Source: Cadophora sp. MPI-SDFR-AT-0126
Taxonomy: Eukaryota; Ascomycota; Leotiomycetes; Helotiales; Ploettnerulaceae
Reading direction: 5' to 3'
Length of the DNA: 64,000 nt
NCBI GenBank assembly: GCA_020747065.1
Contig: JAGMVK010000006.1
Location: 1,364,001-1,428,000, forward strand
Part shown: positions 48,555 through 58,628 of the stretch, piece by piece
How the letters are laid out: each line of letters starts with the position of its first letter
Position numbering within the stretch: the stretch's first letter is position 1
Program-made: the position numbers and the translations under genes
The notes under the pieces: model-generated
What the model was told of the DNA's origin: nothing
The model's database searches: none
Seen by the model: the letters and a program-made list of their open reading frames with translations, nothing else

Positions 48555-51034
48555 TCAGTCAATGAGAATGGCGCCATCACCATCGTCCAGAACAATAACG
48601 TCACCGTCCTGCTCATCGATGTTTTGCTTTGACTTCTTGCCAGAAGGAACGTCATCACCGAGAGCATCAGCGGCGGATCGCTTCACTCCAGAGCCATTGC
48701 CGTTTGATAGAGATACGGAAGGCCCGTTGCTCTTCAAAGAGGACCCATTCTTGGCTTCGTCGGTGCTGAACTTTGGGGCTTTCTTCTTTCGTGGAATTGG
48801 GGAAGCTGGAGCATCAACATCAGTAGCCTTGGTGATGTCTAAGCCCTTGATTGGATTATCATCTACGGTGGTGCTGCGGCAATAATTAGTACCTGGACAA
48901 TGGGAGAGAGACATGGACATACGATTCTTGAACATTCAGCACAAGGTTGACCCGAGGGTTGACATCATCTTCATCAATGACGGTGAGGAAGCTGTCGCCC
49001 TTGATGCCTAGTAGTGTAATTTAGCCGAGGTCATGGAGTATCAAGTGATTTTGACATACCAAGTTCACTGAGCTTCTTACTCAAATTATCCGTTTCCTCA
49101 ACATCATAAAGTAGATTGTCGCCGTGATTAATGACTATCTCCTCGCCATAGCCTAGTTCAAGTCGTAAGAATTTTTCAACCAGGTCCTCAAGAGTGGCTC
49201 GTGACATGTCAACAAGGAGGCGAGTCTGAGCAACACTACAGACAGGGCAGTCTGGGTTTGGCAAGCGAAGACGATCTGATGCAAGGAGTCTCTCTGGGGC
49301 AAATGGAGAGAGAAAGATCTGTGAATGTTAGCATCAAATCAATCAGGTGCTGCTCCGACTTACTTCTTTCGTAGAATCATATTTTCCATCCATCACTTTG
49401 AACGACTCGAGCACGCAAAGACCGGCAACAATAGCATTGGTCGTCGCAATTGCTGGGATGATGTTTCCTGCCATTTGCTTGATGTCAAATCGAGATTTTG
49501 TCTCAATTCCAAAGACTATCGAACGCAAATTTGCACTGGCAGCAACGAAATCGAGGGTGTCATCATCGTCCTTGTCAAATGTGATCACTGGTTCTGCCGT
49601 AATTTCACCAGCCGTAGCCTTCATCTCCGCCATTCTCCTACTCAGTCGGTCCAAGCTGCCACGATGTCAGCAGTGCCAGAAATGCATTGTAGAATTGAAC
49701 TTACCTGTCTTTGAAGACTACGACATTCTCCTCTAAAGTCCAGATCTTTTGACCGTCCTTCAGAATCTTCTGCTTTCTCGATTCTGCCTCAGCAGCTTTC
49801 TCTAGCGCCGAAGCATAGTCGACAGGCTCAGGAGGTCGTCTAGTCTGCCACATCTCCTCCATTGATCGCAGCCGAGCGATGTCATCTTTGTAGACCTTGT
49901 CGAAGAGTAATTGTGGGAATGACTCGGTACCCATGGCCTCCTTGATTTGCTTCAGTGCTTGTGCCTCTTGCCGCAGCTTCTCGATTTCCTTGGCTAGAGG
50001 TAGATTAGTGAAGGGAATACAAACCATGAGATACATAAACTAACCATTTTCGCTGTCTTCAGAATGATCCAGTTCCGGAGCTTCTTCCTCACTAGCACCA
50101 AATATTTCGCTGGCAGAGTTCAGTACTTTTCCAGCGTTCCTCACAGCAGACGAAAAAATACCTCAACAGATAACTTTTGCCCCAAACAATGCAGTGGATA
50201 GGCTGGCTGGGCGTACTTCTGATTGTGCAGACAGGGAAGCTCTTTGGTGTCTCCTTGGGTGTGCAGTCGTAGCATGCTGTCTTGCCCTTCTTGATAACCT
50301 GAACCTGACCATTGAACCCAGTCGTACCGCTTTCAATGAGTGGAACATCCGCGGCCAGGCACATCTTATTCACATGTCTCCGTGCCTCCAAATTATCCAG
50401 AGCGTTGAAGACCATGGTGAAGCCCTTGAACCAGTCAACATTGAATTGTGGATCCTTAATGTTTGCATGATGAGCCTCGAGCTTCACATTTGGGTTGAAC
50501 TTGTGCGCCGCATCCTTAGCCACCTAATACACCGGCTATCAGTATTTGCCTTGCTGTTATACAAGCATGTAACCAACCAAAGCCTTCGATTTCTTGATAT
50601 GCTCGTGTCTGAAGAGGAACTGTCGGTTGAGGTTGCTCAGATCGATGGTGTCGAGATCAACAATATGGACTTCGCCAAAGCCAGATAGAACCAGATTCTT
50701 CAGTAGTTCGCATCCAATACCTCCTGCGCCGACCATGAGAATCTTTGCCTGTTGCAGAACGTTAGCAAATGATCTCAACTTCACAAGGCGCAACGACGAA
50801 AGTGAGCAACGAACTCGCTGAGAAGGCTCAGCGAGCTCATATAAAAGCACCAGAAGCTTTGCTTCGAGAACACGGAGATAGCTTCAGCTTTTGAGTTGCT
50901 GACTTTGCACCGATGGAATAGAAGGGGCGCTCGAAGTCCAGGCTCCGTGAAATTCTCACCTCTTTCACACGTCGGTTTAATGGAAGACCCAGCGATTGGG
51001 CGTTGTAGTGATCGCGCTTCGCACTTGAAGCCAT
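48555..51034 (-). CDS. UBA2: SUMO-activating enzyme subunit UBA2
   Basis: Nine exons (51034-50960, 50748-50578, 50523-50162, 50109-50045, 49993-49705, 49655-49364, 49318-49060, 49007-48923, 48873-48555) close to 638 residues. The adenylation domain shows [20 protein letters not shown] and [21 protein letters not shown] zinc site begins CYDC (166-169) and is completed by CPVC near residue 435. The catalytic Cys181 is in [14 protein letters not shown] ubiquitin-fold domain follows, then a basic stretch ([13 protein letters not shown]) likely to be the nuclear signal, and a C-terminal hydrophobic-acidic motif VIVLDDGD, a candidate SUMO-interacting motif. With Aos1 (not in the window) it activates SUMO and passes it to Ubc9. 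Exon 3 ends in SYLL and exon 4 begins SEIFGASE, as in the family. Confidence 0.94.
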
Positions 51035-52283
51035 CGCGTTGGAAGCTGGCTGTTCTCCCAGCCACGAAAGAACTAGAGAGAGGAAAGGAAAGAGTTGGGT
51101 TGAGGAAAGAGGGTGGAAGAGAAGGCTTGTTTGCGCTTCGATAATCGGCCAGGTACGAGACAAGCTCCGGTCTTGATTGGAGACGCGACCAACAGCACCT
51201 CGCGATAAATCCTGCCTAAGCGAGGAAGGCCTCCTTATCAGTCCAAGTACTGCTGGAGTAGCGATACGAAATTCGACTTTGACCACAATTGAATGTTGAA
51301 ATGCGGAAAACATCAATTTCGATTTTTCATTCTCATACAGTCTTTCGATGATGTAGACTTATATTCATCTCTTACATTTTCCCACTATAGGACTTGACTC
51401 CCAAGCCCTTCCACGTGCTCTATTACTGCAAACAAAGTCCCTTAGGTATGGCTGCTCCTGTCGACCTACTTGTACAACATGAGTACAACAAAGCCGAGTA
51501 TCGAAATTATGGAGTAATCGACGAGAGGCATCATGAGAATTCACCAGAACCGCAATAGACCACGAACACAGACCTGTGAGACAGTAGCTATCGCAGTGTT
51601 TGCTTGGCTCTGTTTTCTGGAAAATATCAGAGCAAACTCTTTCTTCGTACTTGATGATATCAAAGAAGAAGAGCTTATAATACCAGAGCGTAGCGGAATT
51701 TCAAAGCTGCTGAAGTACTCAGTCATTTGTCTTCTAATTCGCCAACGAGGTGTTTCCCCTTGCCAGGCTAGGTTGGATTCCGCAATAAATTTCTTCCTTA
51801 CTTTTTCAGAGTCATAACAGGGCTGGACGTGTTGAAGTCCTGATAGAAAGAGTTGCAGCGCTTGAATTCCGCTTCTCTTGGGTTTTCCCAGCAAATTATC
51901 AAAAAAAAAAAAAACACCCCAGAAAGCATCAAAAGCAGTATCAAGAGTACTAGTCCGCTTTAGGCATGGCCCAGGAACTGAAACTGAAGCTGAGCAAAAC
52001 GATCCTCAATTTGTTATCAGTTTGCACAGACAGCTTCATTTTGTTTCGAAGGACTTGCAACAGACCAAACTTTCGCTTGCTTTGCATTCACCAGAATTTG
52101 TCACCAGAATTAGGGAACAATGACGGATCCTTGAGAATTTTGGGTTTCAAAAAAACAGCCCTTCAAACCTTGCTATTCGAAAGCTTGCCGAGGAGAAGCG
52201 ATTATTCTGAGCTACACGCGAAGTCCTATTTCTTATCCGACAGATTGCGGGCTTTGAAGGCCCTACCATAACAGGACGTCACG
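51035..52283. other. 1.25-kb divergent intergenic region
   Basis: Between UBA2 and the queuosine-salvage gene. It contains an A14 run at 51901-51914. Short ORFs on both strands (51533-51894) overlap each other and show no domain. Both promoters must lie here. Confidence 0.5.
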
Positions 52284-53957
52284 ATGTCAGATGATGAACC
52301 AGACCATGATCTCCTTGACTTCCTGCGTCAACATTTTCAAAAGGCGGCTAGAGCGCCTGCGATTCCAGAGACACAGGTCCTAGAGGGAGCCGAATATGTT
52401 TACGATAATGCCATTGACGTAGCGATCGACTACCAGTCCACGAAAGCAGCAGCAGCCATGATATACGAGCAAATGCAGAAGAAGGAGTACTCTACTAAAA
52501 CGTGGTCGTCACATGAGCTGCACCCAAAAGCGAAGGACGAGAGTACTGTCGCGTTCATCTTCACTATGGATTTGTTGAATTTCTCTTTCTGGTCCGAAAA
52601 GGATGATGAAGAGCGATTCGCTATTGAGTACCAGGGGAAGAAGTGGACTGGGTATTGGAGTCTGGTTGCTGCCTTGCAAAGAGCTCTTGAGGAGGGTTCG
52701 TTCATCCAAATTCTCCGAATGATGAAGCTTATCTTCTCTTTGCAGGTATTCCCATTACATCTTCAGATTTTTGGCAGAACGAAGACGAATGTAAGCAGTT
52801 TCTGTTTCTGGGCAGGCTGAAGAAGGCTACGCAAATCCTTCTCCTGGTTACGTTAGTTTTCCCATAGATTACTGCTCTAAGATACTTTTCGAACGCTTAT
52901 TGCCAAATCACAACGCCAAAAAAAGAGCTGGCTACCCAAGATCTTAACAAAAATCACTCCATAGCCCATGGCTATTCGCATCAGTATAATACTTGGCGAT
53001 GCTGTGGCAGAAAAGATGATCAGGATCCAGGGAAGCAAGGCAAGAGCTGAAAAAATGGAGCTTCAATAACCTTTCTGGTTCTATCTGTGTCTACAATCTG
53101 CAAGCATTTCCTAATGGCATCATCTGATCTTCATGATTGCTAGATTTCCTTGTTTTCCATTATCTCAAACTCTGCGCTGACTTGCCCCAGTCACAGAAGA
53201 AGTCCTAAAACACGTCTTTCGAAGTTCCACAGAAGATGAAATTCCTCTCCTCAAAGAACGACTGTCTTGCCTCAGAGAAGCCGGTCAAATCCTCTACGAA
53301 GTACCTCTCTCTTTCATCGCCCGTTGCCCCCGGTTACTAACAAAGCCCCCAGAAATACCAATGCAGCTTCACCAACTGCATCGAAGAAGCCAACCACTCC
53401 GCCGCCGGCCTCGTCAATCTCCTCGCCGAGAACTTCCCCTGCTTCAACGACGTCGTTCGTTTCGAAAACAGGAAGAGCGTGCGTCTGCTGAAGCGAGCCC
53501 AGATCTGTGTGGCTGACCTCTGGGCTGCGTTTGAAGGCGAGGGCTTTGGCGAGTTTCATGATATTGACAAGATTACTATGTTTGCGGATTACCGCGTTCC
53601 GCAGATCCTGAATACGCTGGGATGTTTGTGGTATAGTCCATTGCTGGATCATGCGGTGAGGCAGAAGAAGGAGATTGAGAGCGGACATACTTGGGAGATT
53701 CAGATGAGAGGTATGTGCAGTCGAGTATCTAGAGTTCTGTAAGAACACAGATTGGATGTCCTGACTAACAATTGCGACGTGTAGGATGCAGCATCTGGTG
53801 TGTGGAGTTGATTCGGAAAGAGATTCTGAGAAATCATCCAGATGCAAAGATTAATGCTATCCTGATCGATTTCTTTCTCTATGATACGATGAAGGAGAGG
53901 GAAGGGGCTGGACAGGACGAGATACCCCATCATAGAACTCGTAGTATCTGGTACTAG
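52284..53957 (+). CDS. QNG1: queuosine 5'-phosphate N-glycosylase / queuosine salvage protein (DUF2419)
   Basis: Five exons (52284-52695, 52746-52790, 53191-53300, 53353-53710, 53785-53957) close to 365 residues. Family landmarks are AAAAMIYEQM, FIFTMDLLNFSFWSEKDDE, KKWTGYWSLVAALQRALEEG (then IPITSSDFW), ITMFADYRVPQILNTLG and CSIWCVELIRKEIL. The protein releases queuine from queuosine-5'-phosphate so it can be reused for tRNA wobble modification; eukaryotes cannot make queuine. The expected location is cytosol or mitochondrial surface. Intron 2 (52791-53190, 400 nt) is much longer than the rest, and its acceptor is the least certain junction because exon 2 is only 45 nt. Splicing as given restores DFWQNEDE then FTEEVLKHVF. 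Confidence 0.88.
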
Positions 53958-54259
53958 GGTGAGAGAGTTATGTAATCTAATTTACGTACCTTCTTGTGTC
54001 CGTCTACATGGCGGACCGTCACCTTGCAAGAATGATTGATACACCAGTACTTATATTCTTCTGTTCATGTTTGTTCATGTCTCACCTGGCTACAGACGTA
54101 AATATTTTGACTCCTCAGCCCAAATGCACTTGTCTCTGCTATGCTCCCTCACCAATCACTCCGAACTCCAAAAAAACCACAACGCCAGTTCTACCATATG
54201 TATCGTTTATGTACAAGGTGTCTTGATATACACAGCTCCGCCCTTTGGATTCCACCTTC
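53958..54259. other. tail-to-tail spacer
   Basis: 302 bases between convergent stops. It must hold the 3' UTRs of both genes. Nothing else is seen. Confidence 0.5.
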
Positions 54260-56482
54260 TCACGAAGCAGCTGCTGCCTCTACCTCAGCCTTGGTCATAG
54301 TTTCAAAGGATATGGGCATAGGCAATGGCAACCGGCGAGGCATGGTAGGTAAAGGTATTGATGGGTGAAAAGATGCCACATCCCTAGGCTTCGGGATCGC
54401 TTCCTTCAATGGGGCGGAGTTCTTCGCCGTTGGAAAACTAGCCTGCTCGATATCCGTCCTTACGTCCTTCGAGAGATGCAGTTCCGATTTGCGAAGTCGC
54501 AAGAGTAGGTGGTGCTTCTCAACGAATGCCACGCTCGGGGGACGAGAGTCCAGCAGAGTGACGGCGGCATCATATTTTGCCTTCTGGTCATCCGAAAGCT
54601 GACCATACAGCATAGACGTCAACTCCGATTCGAGGTTCCGGATGTTGTTTTGTCGCGTATCCATAAGATGTTCTAAAGCATTTAGTCGACTCCAACGACT
54701 GGCAACCTCTAGATTTCTTTGCTGGTTTGCGCGGAGTTGTCGTTCAGTTGCATAGTCCACCACCACCTGTAACGCGAGCTTGATATTATGATTTTGCTGT
54801 GCTTGTGCATTTGGGCTTTGCTGTGACTCGAACTCCGCTTCCTGAATAGACCTGGTAAAGCCAAGCGATTGGCTCAGTGAGGCCGTGAATTCGGCGCCAC
54901 GATCGAGAGCTTCATTCAGAGACTCAAGGTGCATATAATGTAACAAGTCCTGCAAAGCATCCCAGGACGCTTTGATGGGGAGGTCCTTTTTGGAACCGAG
55001 AGATGTGTCAAAGCCACACATGACCAGGAGCTGATGCATGAGCTGGCGAAGATCCTCGGTGTAGACAGTGAGCAGGTATCCCCCGCCATTTTCCCAAAGT
55101 GAAAGAATGTTTCGCAGTAACTGCAACCCAACACTGAAGTTCGCCTGGTCTACGCAAGCCCGAATGACAGAACAAAGGGTATCCTGATGGACTGGATGCC
55201 CTTCACGAAAAGCAGAACGAATATGGCGCACCGCTGGTTGAACCCCCTTCATTTCTAAGCAACCATTTATCACGGAATCAAATATTGCGGCATCCCGGGG
55301 GGTTTTCTCATGCAGCGCATGGGCTCGATGAATCGTTTTCGTGTTCATGGCCCATTCCTGAACTGCTGGCTTGGCCAAGTCTCTGACTTTTCGCTTCCTA
55401 ATCCTCATGTCAGGAGCCATATCTGGTGCCTCCCGAGTCGCTCGCATCCGTCGTATTACTGACCGAAAGCCATTGGGATCTCCTTTGGAGCGATAATGGT
55501 CTATGATAAGTCTAACGGTCGTTCGATTAGGTTTGAACTTGCTGTCATGCATGAAAGAGTCCACGATCATCTGCGCAAGACGTGGTTTTCCTAGCCGTAT
55601 AAATTCGGCGAGCAAGACGTTGTATGTGACGATGCTGGGAGGACATGTAGAGACTAGCATGTTGTAGGATATTTTTGCCAGCATCAAATTGATAGCATCC
55701 CGATCGTTTGGCTCTGTGCTTCTGCAGAGTGTGTGCAAAGATCGATTCAGAGCATCCCGCTGGTCATAGACATCATTATTGTCTTTCCATTCGTACAAAG
55801 GCAGGTTGCTGAAGCCCTCCATCAGCGTTTGTAGACGACCCTTCATTTGGATCGTCTGTAGCTCTATGTCTGAATTGCCTTGCAAGACCTCTCCCGTGAA
55901 TATCTTGGATTCAGCGAGGAACTGGTATGCCAGACGAGCAATCATGTCCTGCATCCTCGCAAGATGCATTGGTTTTGTCGGCTCCCGCGCAGGCAAGTCC
56001 GAATCCGGTTCCTCTTCAACGAAAGAGAATTCATCTTCCAGTCGGCTTCCCATCTTCCTAAGCTTGACATCTAATTGCGAGCTGTGCCCACTCGCTGAAC
56101 CACTAACTGCCATAGGTCTGTAATTCACCTCATCTTGTCCTGTCGTTTTCCAATTCGGAAGAAAAGTAGTCTCAGCATTGACAACTGCAGCTTCTGTATT
56201 TCCGGTCCGTCCAGAGTTTGTTTCGTGTGTAGACATTCCGGCTTTGGCTTCTGCAATCACACGATCCCATTCCTTCCTCCTCTCCTCCTTGACTCTCATA
56301 TCTGCCACAGCCGCAGTTGCCAGTATCGTTGAATAGCACGCGGTGAATACATCGCTAATCTTAACTCGACGTTTCCCAACTGCGGTTGTGGTTCGCCGTG
56401 CTATATTCGTTGCCGTGTGTAGACATGAGCGACAGCTACATGATGACCGGGCTTGCGCAGCGCGAGACCAAAGGACCTGCAT
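54260..56482 (-). CDS. PPR-like mitochondrial protein
   Basis: A single exon of 740 residues. The N-terminus (QVLWSRAAQARSSCSCRSCL, then HTATNIARRTTT) is rich in Arg, Ser and Ala and free of acidic residues, as in a mitochondrial targeting peptide; the CSCRSCL pattern is common in fungal PPR proteins. Residues ~265-500 contain several degenerate ~35-residue helical repeats: TYNVLLAEFIRLGKPRLAQM, then NRTTVRLIIDHYRSKGDPNG, later DAAIFDSVINGCLEM and VHQDTLCSVIRACV. These resemble PPR units. The C-terminal third is predicted helical with Gln/Asn-rich stretches. PPR proteins bind organellar RNA for processing, stability or translation. The specific target is not predictable. It is not one of the strongly conserved PPR proteins I can name. 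Confidence 0.75.
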   Translation of the reverse strand: MQVLWSRAAQARSSCSCRSCLHTATNIARRTTTAVGKRRVKISDVFTACYSTILATAAVADMRVKEERRKEWDRVIAEAKAGMSTHETNSGRTGNTEAAVVNAETTFLPNWKTTGQDEVNYRPMAVSGSASGHSSQLDVKLRKMGSRLEDEFSFVEEEPDSDLPAREPTKPMHLARMQDMIARLAYQFLAESKIFTGEVLQGNSDIELQTIQMKGRLQTLMEGFSNLPLYEWKDNNDVYDQRDALNRSLHTLCRSTEPNDRDAINLMLAKISYNMLVSTCPPSIVTYNVLLAEFIRLGKPRLAQMIVDSFMHDSKFKPNRTTVRLIIDHYRSKGDPNGFRSVIRRMRATREAPDMAPDMRIRKRKVRDLAKPAVQEWAMNTKTIHRAHALHEKTPRDAAIFDSVINGCLEMKGVQPAVRHIRSAFREGHPVHQDTLCSVIRACVDQANFSVGLQLLRNILSLWENGGGYLLTVYTEDLRQLMHQLLVMCGFDTSLGSKKDLPIKASWDALQDLLHYMHLESLNEALDRGAEFTASLSQSLGFTRSIQEAEFESQQSPNAQAQQNHNIKLALQVVVDYATERQLRANQQRNLEVASRWSRLNALEHLMDTRQNNIRNLESELTSMLYGQLSDDQKAKYDAAVTLLDSRPPSVAFVEKHHLLLRLRKSELHLSKDVRTDIEQASFPTAKNSAPLKEAIPKPRDVASFHPSIPLPTMPRRLPLPMPISFETMTKAEVEAAAAS

Positions 56483-56758
56483 TATCGTACCATGCTGAAG
56501 CTGTACGTTACTCGAGAGTAGATAGGTGAGGTATTGTCGGGCTGCTGAGAGGCCTCAATTGATAGCAGTGGGGATGAAGTGAAGGTGAATCAGAAGTGAG
56601 GTTGAACGTCGAACGATTGTTTGGCGACACAGGACCATGACGCCGCTTTTATTGCAAGCATACCACATCTGTGCTGCCTTCCCCCTCCATACGAGCCCGC
56701 CAAAACCTCAGCTTCTTTAACTTTTAATCTCGATAACAACTCAGATCAAACCGCCAAT

Positions 56759-57447
56759 ATGATGATACTTACTCTCACAGCAGACTTGACAGGGTGAGAA
56801 TACCCAAGAATTATGAGAGCTTTTGCTAAATATATAGTGTGACCGACTTGAGACCAGATGACACCCCCGAAAACCCCTTCTGGTACACTTTCAAGGTTCA
56901 GTGCACCTCATGCAGAGAAGTTCATCCAAACTTTGTGAATGTCAGCCGTTTTGTAAGTAAGGAAAGAAATCCTCGTCATACACTCCTGCAGCTGACTGGC
57001 CGTCGTCAGGAAGCAAATGATATGAGCGGCAGCCGAGGAGAGGCCAACTTTGTTTGGAAATGCAAGTCATGTAAGGTTTGTAGCCTCCGTATGAACTCAG
57101 CATATTGCTCCAGCTCAAATTGCTTCAGAGGGAGTCATCTGCAACTATCAAGGAGCCTCCCATCTCGTACAAGCAAGCCTCTCCACCGACTCGTCAAAAG
57201 GTCATCGAATTCGACTGCAGAGGACTTGAGTTCACCGAGTTCAAACCTGAAGTATGGTTGCCTGTTCTCCCCTTTCAGATAATGTTTACTTATGGTAATT
57301 TAGGGAGAGTGGCTTGCAACTGGTATCGACTCCGGTAGCAAGTTCACGGCTATTGATCTTACTGAGGGAGAGTGGTTTGATTACGACGAGAAAGCTGGAG
57401 ATGAAGTGAGCATCAAGGATTTGAAGTGGGAGATCAAAAGAAATTGA
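56759..57447 (+). CDS. CXXC zinc-binding protein, UPF0587 (DUF866/CZIB family)
   Basis: Five exons (56759-56793, 56838-56952, 57010-57075, 57129-57251, 57304-57447) close to 160 residues, the exact family length. The protein starts MMILTLTADLTGVTDLRPDD and contains two CxxC pairs (KVQCTSCREVHPNF and VWKCKSCK), the hallmark SRFEANDMSGSRGEANFVWK and IDLTEGEWFDYDEKAGDEVS. The zinc ion is held by the two CxxC pairs. The family is conserved from yeast to human (C1orf123/CZIB), and its role is still unclear, with reports linking it to redox or metal handling. Intron 2 (56953-57009) must be removed as given, because reading on through it inserts residues that break the conserved block. The gene is 276 bp from the PPR gene in divergent orientation. 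Confidence 0.92.
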
Positions 57448-57844
57448 TACATAGTAATGAAACTATGGAATCGATGATATTTCAGCATGCCCGTAGCTAG
57501 ATATTTGTGACCTTTGAACTTTACCGTCCAGATAAGAGACAGATATTCTCTGAAATTACCTTTACCAAGATATAAATTGGCCAAGACTTGTTGTCGTCAC
57601 TTCTTCACCGAGCCATTGGAGAATTCCATGTTTAATCTCTCCAAGGGTCGAATGACAATACACAGCTACTATCAATCGTGACTGGCTGCTGACTGGAATT
57701 GAGGAGGGTCAGCCTTGCAGCTCGCTAGCTGATCAGGGTCACAAAAGCGGCCAGTGAGCTGTCGCAGCCTCAATATTTCTCTGGAAACTGCGAACATTAT
57801 CTCCTCGACGCGCCTTCTCACACAACCTATCCACAACCGTCGAA
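57448..57844. other. intergenic spacer
   Basis: 397 bases between two genes on the same strand. It must contain the 3' UTR of the UPF0587 gene and the promoter of the SmF gene. Nothing else is seen. Confidence 0.5.
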
Positions 57845-58347
57845 ATGAGTGTAAGCACAAATCAATACCTTTCTGATATACAGTACAAATGACTGACACT
57901 TTGATTCCAGTTCGTACCCATCAATCCGCGGCCTATGCTGCAAAACCTGTATGTCCACAACCTCTCGGATTCGATCCCCTATACCGCTGCCGAGCCGAAT
58001 ACTTGATCGCGAAAATGTACTGACTTCAGAATGTGTTTAGGGTCAACGAGGAAGTTGTCATCCGTCTGAAGTGGGGACAAACAGAATACAAAGGCCGCCT
58101 GGTCAGCATAGACAGTTACATGAACATCCAACTGTCGGGCGCAGAAGAGTGGATTGATCAGGAGATGACGAGCGTCCTTGGACAAGTTCTGATACGGTAG
58201 GTCTACACAGATGGGAAGCGCAATAGTCTCGGCACTGGGATAGGAAGCATGTTAGAAGAAAAGGCTGATGATGGAAACAGGTGCAACAATGTTCTGTGGA
58301 TCCAGGGCGCAAACCAAAACAACGGAGACACGAAGATGGAGGGATGA
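57845..58347 (+). CDS. SMX3: small nuclear ribonucleoprotein SmF
   Basis: Four exons (57845-57850, 57911-57948, 58041-58196, 58281-58347) give 88 residues. The first exon encodes only Met-Ser. The Sm1 motif spans the second splice ([20 protein letters not shown], then [20 protein letters not shown]). Sm2 is [18 protein letters not shown]. The N-terminus [11 protein letters not shown] is diagnostic for SmF rather than other Sm or LSm proteins. SmF is part of the seven-membered Sm ring on U1, U2, U4 and U5 snRNAs. There is no RG-rich tail, as expected for SmF. The next gene to the right, tail to tail, is PRMT5, the methylase of other Sm proteins. Confidence 0.95.
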
Positions 58348-58489
58348 AATTGATGGTTTTGGGGCTGGATTGAGCAATTACGTCCATGTGAAGCTGGTTG
58401 TGGTACTGCGCAGATTATGGACGGTAAGGAGGGCAAAGCAGATTCACGACCAAAAGTTCACTGATTTATGAATGGGCAAGGCGTTCTAG

Positions 58490-58621
58490 ATGCAAGTTTT
58501 AACTTGCCAGGGCATAAATTCAATGGATATCGATACTGGAGAAGCTACAGAATCATTGGCTCCCAGCAGCAAGAAGCAGAAGGTGTCCCATGACAAGTCC
58601 CTTAGCGATGTATCTGCATGA
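58490..58621 (+). other. small ORF downstream of SmF, status unknown
   Basis: A 43-codon ATG-initiated ORF (ending SSKKQKVSHDKSLSDVSA) lies between SmF and PRMT5. Its stop sits only 8 bp before the PRMT5 stop on the other strand. A GTAAGG..TTCTAG pair (58431-58489) would splice an upstream open stretch onto it. The basic SSKKQKV resembles a nuclear signal. It may be part of the SmF 3' UTR, an alternative exon or chance. Confidence 0.2.
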
Positions 58622-58628
58622 GTGAAGC

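Noticed and set aside
51901..51914. A14 run as a retroposed-copy poly(A) tail
   Set aside because: No coding sequence without introns precedes it and no target-site duplication was seen.
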